A DNA stretch of 36,080 bases, from contig CAUJGS010000012.1 in NCBI GenBank assembly GCA_963170185.1, forward strand, positions 1-36,080, given 5' to 3'. The position numbers and the translations under genes were made by a program. Positions 1 to 5,567 of the stretch are shown here, piece after piece (the first letter of the stretch is position 1; each line of letters begins with the position of its first letter). This stretch comes from Bdellovibrionota bacterium. GTDB lineage: Bacteria > Bdellovibrionota > Bdellovibrionia > Bdellovibrionales > JAMPXM01. The notes beneath the pieces are model-generated. The model had not been told where the DNA came from, did not search any database, and worked only from the letters and a program-made list of their open reading frames with translations.

Positions 1-219
1 GGGAGCCACCGAATATGGCGGGCTGAGCCCCGTCTGTCAACGCTCTCCATGTCCGGATACCGTCTTTTCCATCATCAGCTCGAAATTAAGGCAGTTTCGC
101 AGATCAAACGGCTCTCCTGCTTGAGCCTCAGGCGGCTCTTATAGCTCCTCAAAAAACATATGAAGCGAAAACAGCTCGTCCTTGCTAACCGCGCAGGCCC
201 TCGCTCGGGTCTTAGAGGC

Positions 220-246
220 AAGAACCAAGCAAGGATGCTGGTTCTT
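220..246 (+). promoter_or_regulatory. Perfect 8-bp hairpin ahead of a small operon
   Basis: AAGAACCA (220-227) and TGGTTCTT (239-246) are exact reverse complements around an 11-base loop. The loop contains GCAAGGATGC, and the same ten bases recur at 255-264, where they include the likely start codon of the next gene. The hairpin could act on translation of that gene. It has no T-run, so it is unlikely to be a terminator. The structure is seen; the role is inference. Confidence 0.4.
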
Positions 247-260
247 AAAGGTTGGCAAGG

Positions 261-491
261 ATGCAGTGGGGTTGGCTAAAGAAGATTGGCAGAGGGCCGC
301 AAGGCTCGACAAGCCGGTCCGAGCTAAGGGATCTCGCGGAACTCGCGAAGCTTCTCGAAGGCGAAACGGATCGGTGGTCGCGAAGAGTGATTCTCGAGGA
401 AGTCGCAAGGCAGCTCTCGGCTCTTCAAAACCAGTCACATGAGGGTAAGCCGGAGACGGCGGTACACCGAATGGTCCGGAGGGCCTCATGA
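261..491 (+). CDS. Small hypothetical protein, first gene of a coupled pair
   Basis: I do not recognise this 76-residue protein. It begins MQWGWLKKIG and is rich in charged and leucine residues, with a predicted helical stretch (ELAKLLEGE, then RRVILEEVARQLSAL). It has no signal peptide or membrane segment. I chose ATG 261, with AAAGG about ten bases upstream as a weak ribosome site; TTG 252 is an in-frame alternative adding three residues. Its stop overlaps the start of the following membrane protein as ATGA, which supports it being translated and coupled. A product partnering with the small membrane protein is plausible but unproven. Reading frames on the opposite strand here look like shadows. 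Confidence 0.5.
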   Translation: MQWGWLKKIGRGPQGSTSRSELRDLAELAKLLEGETDRWSRRVILEEVARQLSALQNQSHEGKPETAVHRMVRRAS

Positions 492-643
492 GTGAACTAG
501 TTCTGCTGTTCCTGGTGAGCGCGTTGTATCTGGCGCTGGGCGTGTGGGTGATTCGCCGAACAAGCGAATCGAGTACGGGGAAGGCTCAGCCCGTCAGATA
601 CAGGTCTGGGATTGAACAGTTTCCCGGACGACGTGATCGCTGA
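488..643 (+). CDS. 51-residue single-pass membrane protein, hypothetical
   Basis: This is a short gene encoding 51 residues. The N-terminal half is one hydrophobic segment, about residues 3-23 (LVLLFLVSALYLALGVWVI), followed by a basic, polar tail ending GRRDR. The topology is probably N-out or N-in single pass with a short cytoplasmic tail. The ATG overlaps the upstream stop codon by four bases (ATGA at 488-491), so the two genes are probably translated together. The ribosome site would lie inside the upstream gene (CGGAGGGCCTC, with GGAGG at 479-483). I do not recognise the family. Small size and the coupling suggest an accessory subunit or a regulator of an envelope function; that is speculation. 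Confidence 0.55.
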   Translation: MSELVLLFLVSALYLALGVWVIRRTSESSTGKAQPVRYRSGIEQFPGRRDR

Positions 644-659
644 TTAAAATTTAGAATAC

Positions 660-741
660 GTGTGGGTGGTTCCCCGTATTGTTCGTGGTTGGTTCCTGGT
701 TTGTTTCCCTTTGGTGTGTTTGGTGTGGTGGTTGGCGCCGC
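660..741 (+). other. G/T-rich, almost A-free intergenic stretch
   Basis: Over these 82 bases the plus strand has a single A and is dominated by G and T. It lies between the small membrane-protein gene and a strong terminator. A frame can be read through it, but the translation is a hydrophobic/aromatic run that continues out of frame into queA, and I do not believe it is a gene. It could be the body of a short untranslated RNA ending at the 736-771 terminator, or simply a 3' untranslated region. Confidence 0.35.
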
Positions 742-771
742 AGTTTGAGAGATCAGGCTGCGGCGTTTTTT
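736..771 (+). terminator. Rho-independent terminator
   Basis: CGCCGCAG (736-743) pairs perfectly with CTGCGGCG (758-765) around a 14-base loop and is followed at once by six T (766-771). It ends the transcript of the small two-gene operon and isolates it from queA, which starts about 20-40 bases downstream. Confidence 0.85.
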
Positions 772-792
772 ATTTGAGTCGCGCGCATTCCC

Positions 793-2055
793 GTGTCATG
801 TCCCTTAGGCGTGACGACAACAGCGAACGGCCTGCAACTAAAAGATCTCGACTTCTCTTACCCGGAAGAACTGGTGGCTACGGAGCGTGCGCTCTTTAGT
901 CGCATCCTTTACGAAGACCCTTCGCTCGGTCCAATTGAAATCCGTCGCGATGAGCTTCTCAGTTTCGTGCGCCCAGGTGATGTGTGGGTGGTAAATGAGA
1001 CCAAGGTGCTTCGTCGGCGCGTGTTCACGCAAGAAGGTCTCGAGATTCTCTTCATCCGTGCGCTGAACAGCGAACGAACCGAGTGGGAAGTGCTCTGTCC
1101 TTCGAGTCGCTGGGCAGAAGGCACAGAGCAGACGGCCTCAATCGTCACGGGAGATTCGTCAGGCGATCGCATCATGCGGTTTTCGATCATTCAGCGCGGG
1201 CGTCCGCAAGTGGTGCGGACGTCGGAGCCATTTACCGAAGAGCTCTTTGATGCGATGGGGGAGCTTCCGCTTCCACCCTACATTCAAAAAGCGCGTAAGC
1301 AGCGCCACACAAGATGGGCCGATGAGACGCAGTACCAGTCGATTTGGGCGAAAAACGGTGGAAGCCTTGCGGCTCCGACGGCGAGCTTTCACTTTGACCA
1401 AGACTTTGAAGAGGGCTTGCGGTCCCGCGGTGTCGAGATCGTGAAGCTCACACTTCATGTAGGTCTTGGAACGTTCCTTCCGGTCACGGTGGACAATCTC
1501 TCGGAGCACGTGATGCATGCCGAGACGGTTTCGATTCCCCAAGCGACAATCGAAGCGGTGGCAAGGGCGCGGGCGCAAGGTGGAAGAGTCATTGCGATTG
1601 GAACCACGGTGGCTCGCGCACTGGAGTCGATGGGTCGTGGGTATTTTCAAGAGACGCCGGATGGTTCTTTAAGTGGCGAGACGACTCTTTTGATTCAGCC
1701 AGGTCACGAGTGGCGTTTCGTCGATATTTTGGCCACAAACTTTCACCAACCGAAGTCGACGCTCTTAGCTTTGGTCGCAAGCTTCTCCTCTTTGGACAAG
1801 GTGCTTTCGGCTTATCAGTGGGCGATTGAGCGCGAGTTTCGTCTTTTTAGCTACGGTGATCTGACGCTTTGGACGAAGGTTTCTCTTTTGCCAGATGCCA
1901 AAGCCCTCGCGGCTATCGATGGACGTGACTCTTTGGAGGAATCACTAGATGAATCGTCAGACGAATCACTAGACGACGCGTCGGATGATTCGGCGTCCGA
2001 CGACCCCATGGCAGATCTCGACGATCTCACACCTCGCCGCCGCTCCGATGACTAG
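793..2055 (+). CDS. queA: S-adenosylmethionine:tRNA ribosyltransferase-isomerase QueA
   Basis: QueA moves the ribosyl part of S-adenosylmethionine onto 7-aminomethyl-7-deazaguanine in tRNA, giving epoxyqueuosine; it acts in the cytoplasm. Family marks seen here are PEELVA near the N-terminus, GDVWVVNETKVLRRR, ELPLPPYI, the stretch AAPTASFHF, LHVGLGTFLPV, IAIGTTVARALES, and ATNFHQPKSTLL near the end. The family core ends about residue 356 (LFSYGDLTL). After it comes an unusual tail of some 64 residues, very rich in Asp, Glu and Ser with short repeats, making the protein about 414-420 residues against a usual 340-360. The start is uncertain: GTG 793 is used here, and GTG 811 is an equally possible start six codons in. 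Neither has a good ribosome site. tgt lies 6 kb downstream rather than adjacent. Confidence 0.95.
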   Translation: MSCPLGVTTTANGLQLKDLDFSYPEELVATERALFSRILYEDPSLGPIEIRRDELLSFVRPGDVWVVNETKVLRRRVFTQEGLEILFIRALNSERTEWEVLCPSSRWAEGTEQTASIVTGDSSGDRIMRFSIIQRGRPQVVRTSEPFTEELFDAMGELPLPPYIQKARKQRHTRWADETQYQSIWAKNGGSLAAPTASFHFDQDFEEGLRSRGVEIVKLTLHVGLGTFLPVTVDNLSEHVMHAETVSIPQATIEAVARARAQGGRVIAIGTTVARALESMGRGYFQETPDGSLSGETTLLIQPGHEWRFVDILATNFHQPKSTLLALVASFSSLDKVLSAYQWAIEREFRLFSYGDLTLWTKVSLLPDAKALAAIDGRDSLEESLDESSDESLDDASDDSASDDPMADLDDLTPRRRSDD

Positions 2056-2061
2056 CCGAGC

Positions 2062-2151
2062 CGGGCCCCAGCTGTAGCGTCACACGGAAATCTTTCGGTG
2101 CCCCTGCACCGAAAGCAGCGAAGGCTGGGTCGGGCCCCAGCTGTAGCGTCA
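2062..2151. repeat. 21-bp direct repeat pair bracketing a hairpin
   Basis: An identical 21-base unit beginning CGGGCCCCAGCTG occurs at 2062-2082 and again at 2131-2151. Each copy contains two adjacent palindromes, GGGCCC and CAGCTG. The copies are separated by 48 bases that include a perfect 10-bp stem. The second copy touches the stop codon of the minus-strand barrel gene. The arrangement resembles a small repeat unit or the scar of an insertion at the junction of queA with the cytochrome block. Confidence 0.8.
2092..2115. terminator. Perfect 10-bp hairpin between convergent genes
   Basis: CTTTCGGTGC (2092-2101) pairs exactly with GCACCGAAAG (2106-2115) around a four-base CCCT loop. It sits between queA (plus) and the barrel gene (minus), which converge here, so a two-way terminator role is possible. 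There is no T-run on either strand, so a repeat-element hairpin is equally likely. Confidence 0.45.
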
Positions 2152-3315
2152 TAGATAATAATGTAAAAGCAGGTAGGCTTCGTCGCTCCAGTCGGAGCCG
2201 CGTGAGACGCGGTTCCAGATTCCGAAGAACTCAAAGTGCGGCCGCGGGAAGAAATTGACGCCGATTCCGTACTTATTGGACTCGCTAGAATTCAAGCTCA
2301 CATCGCCACGTTCGTGTTGGTACTGAAGAAGCGGCCAGACGCCCTGAACAGGCTCGTAGTTCAAGCGCAAATAACCGTACTGCGACTGAACAAGTGATGT
2401 ACCCGTCCGTTCGGACCTGTCGATCTCGGCGCTGAGAAACCATTCTTTGGAAAGATTGGCGATGCCGTGAACGCCAAACATCCAACGATCAAACCCGGCG
2501 GCCGCGTCGTGGTCGCCACCGGAACCTTGCCAGAAACTTGCGCCAACGCGGGAGTTGGAATTGATGATGCGTTCATAGCGAACAATGGAAGCCCGCTCTT
2601 TGTCGGTCGAAGCGGTACTTTCGGCCGACTGTGTGATCGTGGCGAAGAACTGATTTTGTTCGCCAATCCACGAGAACTCGAGATTGTCGCGTTCGACATC
2701 CGGCCCCAGGCCAAGTGCTCGGCGAACAGAGAGCGTGTGGTCGGCTAGATGAAGACCATATGCTGGCGCAAAGCGTCCGGCTCGTAGAGCGCCGGCTTCG
2801 GCAAAGCGCACGAGGCCGTAGTACTTCGGCGAAACGAGGCGGAATTCTTTTTTACCGCGAGGGTCTTCGAGCTTTCCGATGGCGGCCGCGATGGCCCAGG
2901 GGCCCTCGTCCCATGCGAACTCCGCTTGAGCCTGCATGGTAAAAAACTGGCCTGAGCGAACAGCGGCATTTTCCCTGTGAGTTTGCACCCAGCGGACATC
3001 GCCCCCGAGACGAAGTTTGGAATTCTCCAAAGCGTCCGACCACTCTTTGGGCAAGATGCCATGGCCGACCTCGGCTTCGCGTGCGCCACCCCAGGTGCTT
3101 AAGAGTTCACGCGAAAGTCCGCGCCCGTAAGGTGTCATCGCACCGCCGCCGTTTGGAGAAACGTGGCAGGCCGTGCAACTGACATAACCGTGGCGCGTGA
3201 GCTCTGGAAACGCTTCGGCCGACGGGCTTAGGAGGCTTGTGAAAACAAAACTCGCCAAAAACGAGAGTCCGCCAATGAAAGAGATGGTGTGGTCTTGCTG
3301 CTTTGGATGCTGCAT
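2149..3315 (-). CDS. Outer-membrane beta-barrel-like protein with one CXXCH haem motif
   Basis: The 388-residue protein starts with a basic stretch and a hydrophobic signal segment (about residues 11-30), then PSAEAF. A single c-type haem motif, C47-T-A-C50-H51, follows in the context CHVSPNGGG and TPYGRGLSREL, a pattern I know from haem-tagged outer-membrane proteins of uncertain role. The remainder alternates polar and aromatic or hydrophobic residues typical of beta strands and ends LLLHYYL, a barrel-like aromatic terminus. The start is supported by AGGAGA just upstream of the ATG. It is the last gene of a minus-strand set with a YceI protein and two cytochrome lipoproteins, so a role in moving electrons or a ligand at the outer membrane is a reasonable inference. 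I cannot name a substrate. Confidence 0.75.
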   Translation of the reverse strand: MQHPKQQDHTISFIGGLSFLASFVFTSLLSPSAEAFPELTRHGYVSCTACHVSPNGGGAMTPYGRGLSRELLSTWGGAREAEVGHGILPKEWSDALENSKLRLGGDVRWVQTHRENAAVRSGQFFTMQAQAEFAWDEGPWAIAAAIGKLEDPRGKKEFRLVSPKYYGLVRFAEAGALRAGRFAPAYGLHLADHTLSVRRALGLGPDVERDNLEFSWIGEQNQFFATITQSAESTASTDKERASIVRYERIINSNSRVGASFWQGSGGDHDAAAGFDRWMFGVHGIANLSKEWFLSAEIDRSERTGTSLVQSQYGYLRLNYEPVQGVWPLLQYQHERGDVSLNSSESNKYGIGVNFFPRPHFEFFGIWNRVSRGSDWSDEAYLLLHYYL

Positions 3316-3385
3316 CTTTTAAGTTCTCCTGCTGACGGACTCGTAGTTGGCGGACTCTTAGTTGACGGGCGTAGCGTGAAACGTC

Positions 3386-4012
3386 TTACTTCTTCAGCGT
3401 CGATTCGATTGTGACCGAAACTTCGTCGGCGATCGTGATTCCGAGGTGAGTCGGGATCTCGATCTGGTAGTCGGTGAGCTTAAACTTGAAGTTCGCGGTT
3501 GCGACTTTCTTGTCGCCCTCTGGCTTCAGAGTCGCTTCAAGCGTGACGGGTTTTTTGACTCCGTGGAGTTCCATTTCCGCCGGGATCGTTTGCTTGGAGC
3601 CTTCTTTTGCCGAAGCGTCTTTGAAGCGAATTGTCGCAGTTGGATGTTTACCGACTTCGAGGTACTTGTCCTTCATATGCTCGTTGCGAAGAGCGATGCC
3701 GGTGTCGAGTGTGCTGAGGTCGAAGGTGAATTCGCCAGAGGCTTTGTCGCCTTCGATCGTGAGGCTGCCTTTGGGTGCGGTACCAGTGCCTTTCACTTTT
3801 AAGAACGACGGCTTTCCGATCGCAAGGAATTCAACTTTGCCGGATTCTACTCCTAGTGCAGGGGCTGCTACCTTTGCCGCCTCTTCTTTTGGGGGAGTCG
3901 CGGCTGAGGCCGTATTCTTCCCGTGTGAAGAGACAGGGATGATCGCAAGAGCGGCGATGAGTCCAAGCGCGAAACTGGTGAACGTTTGATGTGTTTGAGT
4001 TTGCTTAGTCAT
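3386..4012 (-). CDS. YceI family periplasmic protein
   Basis: This 208-residue protein has a signal sequence (about residues 11-30, ALGLIAALAIIPVSSHG) and then a YceI lipocalin-like domain from about residue 50 to the end. YceI hallmarks are visible: FTFDLSTLDTGIALRNEHMKDKYLEV, cut here as FTFDLSTLDTGIALRNEHM plus KYLEV; the following HPTATIRFKD; and the L-H-G-V-K-K-P-V motif. The family binds isoprenoid or amide lipids, such as quinone-like molecules, in a barrel cavity, and is often found beside cytochromes. An in-frame ATG lies 18 codons upstream. I prefer the ATG at 4012 because GAGG lies at proper spacing before it and the signal peptide then begins normally. It lies 23 bases after the cytochrome lipoprotein gene and is probably co-transcribed with it. 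Confidence 0.88.
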   Translation of the reverse strand: MTKQTQTHQTFTSFALGLIAALAIIPVSSHGKNTASAATPPKEEAAKVAAPALGVESGKVEFLAIGKPSFLKVKGTGTAPKGSLTIEGDKASGEFTFDLSTLDTGIALRNEHMKDKYLEVGKHPTATIRFKDASAKEGSKQTIPAEMELHGVKKPVTLEATLKPEGDKKVATANFKFKLTDYQIEIPTHLGITIADEVSVTIESTLKK

Positions 4013-4035
4013 AATGGGCCTCACTTCCTTAAGGT

Positions 4036-4884
4036 TCAATTTTCCGGTGTTCCGCCATCGATCCATGCGTAGACAATGGCTTTTAGCTCGGGTGGCAATG
4101 CTGGCGCCCGTCTCGGCATGTCGTCGGTGTCGAGAGTGAACGCGATCTCACTGGCATAACTTTTCGCCGACGCGAAGTCTTCGAGGTTAACCCCACCTTT
4201 TGCGCCATCATGGCCATGGCACTTCACGCAGTGAGGAACAAAAACCTTGGCGCTGACTTCGGCAAACGTCGGTACATTCGTCACTGGTGGCGGTTCCGTT
4301 GGCTGCGCCACGGGAGGTGGCTCCGTCGCAGGAGGTGGGACGACGACGACCGGATGATTGTTGTCGTCATCGTTATCGTTGTTGTCATCACCACCGCGAG
4401 GCGGTCGAGTGGGCTCGCTTGGGTTCGTCGGTTGGCCTGGGGTGGTGTCGCCACCAGGTGGAGTTACCACAGTGGTTTCCGGAGCACCGCTGTCGACCCA
4501 AGCCAATACCAGGGCCTTTTGTTCGGGGCTAAGGCCAGGCGCTCGCGGGGGCATCGCGCCCGTATCGACCTGCACCCGCAGGCTATCGCGAATTTCAAAA
4601 ACCTGCTGGTAGGTTTCCAGGCGAACGCCGCCACGAGGGTTGGCTCCCGAGTGGCAACGCACGCAAGCCGCATCGAGAACTTTTGTTTTCACGGTCGCGT
4701 AGTCGACAATGAGATCGGGGTTGGGCCCGCCAGTTTTACCGGCTGGAGTAGGAGTGTTTTTGAGATCGTTGTAGTTACAGGAGGTGAGAGTGGCGATCAC
4801 CAGACTCGCGACCGCTATGCTTGCAACCAAGGCAAGCTTCGCGGGTTTTGGATTGACCGACTTTTCCGTCTCTGAAATGTGCAT
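4036..4884 (-). CDS. Lipoprotein with two c-type cytochrome domains
   Basis: The protein has 282 residues. A hydrophobic signal ends in the lipobox LTSC with Cys36, so it should be lipid-anchored in the envelope. Domain 1 has the haem motif C74-V-R-C77-H78 and a candidate axial Met111 in MPPRAPGL. Domain 2 has C219-V-K-C222-H223 and Met256 in MPRRAPAL. Both share the pattern GGVxLE and end in AW(V/I)D(S/G)G, so the protein arose by duplication. The domains resemble the short cytochrome c module of planctomycete-type proteins. A linker of about 65 residues, rich in Pro, Asp and Asn, joins them. The start has a strong GGAGGGGG ribosome site. The next upstream gene encodes a single-domain paralogue. 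Likely role: electron transfer in the periplasm; the partner is unknown. Confidence 0.85.
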   Translation of the reverse strand: MHISETEKSVNPKPAKLALVASIAVASLVIATLTSCNYNDLKNTPTPAGKTGGPNPDLIVDYATVKTKVLDAACVRCHSGANPRGGVRLETYQQVFEIRDSLRVQVDTGAMPPRAPGLSPEQKALVLAWVDSGAPETTVVTPPGGDTTPGQPTNPSEPTRPPRGGDDNNDNDDDNNHPVVVVPPPATEPPPVAQPTEPPPVTNVPTFAEVSAKVFVPHCVKCHGHDGAKGGVNLEDFASAKSYASEIAFTLDTDDMPRRAPALPPELKAIVYAWIDGGTPEN

Positions 4885-5077
4885 CTTTCCCCCTCCGGAA
4901 GGCTGGCGTAGAACTCGTCTTTCAACTCGTCACGCGCGCCGACTTTCTCTACAACACAGGTTTCCTATTTGGCGAATCAGTTCCTCTAATACTCGAGATT
5001 ACGAAAACCAAACTCGTCGAAGTTTCCACACTCGGCACCGAAAAGAGAGTTTCTTTCAGGCGCTCTTTCCAAGCCGT

Positions 5078-5500
5078 TCACAACTCTCTGGCGCCGTTGT
5101 CAATCCACGAGAACAATAGCTCTTTGAGCTCGGGAGAAAGTGGAGGTGCCCGACGTGGCATACGGTCGGCGGCGACCTCGGCACGAATCTCTCGGCGCAA
5201 TTGAAAGGCAGTTGAATATTCCTCGAGGTTCACATCCCCGCGCTGCACGTCGCTTGCGTGGCACTTCAAGCAGTGCGGAGTGAAGACCTTGTCTTTGATG
5301 AATTGAAAGTTGGCCGCTGCAATCTCCTCCGGAGTAAACGCCGAAGTGAGATCGATTGCGACTTCTTGGGAGTTGGCTTCCAGCGAGTGTTCGATCTCGC
5401 CGGGGCTGAGGTGCGGTCCGCACCCGACCAGATTCGCAAGTGCGATGGCAAGAGGAAGAAACTGGCGGACTGGCTTGGCTTGGTGTGGTCTAGCTTTCAT
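5078..5500 (-). CDS. Single-domain c-type cytochrome lipoprotein
   Basis: The protein has 140 residues with a signal ending in LVGC (Cys27), so it is probably a lipoprotein. The one cytochrome domain has C77-L-K-C80-H81, and a candidate axial ligand Met114 in MPRRAPPLSPELK. The sequence from VFTPHC to SWIDNG is closely similar to the second domain of the neighbouring 282-residue lipoprotein. AAGGAGG lies eight bases or less before the ATG. It is the first gene of the minus-strand set, 193 bases before the next one; that gap shows no gene and no clear terminator. A divergent regulator-like gene starts only 67 bases away on the other strand and could control the set, by position only. Confidence 0.85.
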   Translation of the reverse strand: MKARPHQAKPVRQFLPLAIALANLVGCGPHLSPGEIEHSLEANSQEVAIDLTSAFTPEEIAAANFQFIKDKVFTPHCLKCHASDVQRGDVNLEEYSTAFQLRREIRAEVAADRMPRRAPPLSPELKELLFSWIDNGAREL

Positions 5501-5567
5501 GGCGACCTCCTTGAATTGAAAATTCGCGGATTTCGCTTCATTTCTCCAGGCGGAACTTGTTACAAAA

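Noticed and set aside
123-138. GAGCC and GGCTC inverted repeat as a terminator of an upstream gene
   Set aside because: The stem is only five bases and no T-run follows on either strand.
160-279. A 39-codon frame with a basic N-terminus on the plus strand, overlapping the small operon start
   Set aside because: There is no ribosome site, it overlaps the better-supported ATG 261 frame, and its composition is not protein-like.
139-489. A 116-codon minus-strand frame over the small operon
   Set aside because: It lies antisense to two frames joined by an ATGA overlap, lacks a ribosome site and is Pro/Ser/Arg-rich, as shadow frames are here.
4210-4875. A 221-codon plus-strand frame antisense to the double cytochrome
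   Set aside because: It is made of Val/Ile/Arg runs produced by the Asp/Pro-rich linker on the other strand; the minus-strand gene has haem motifs and a signal peptide.
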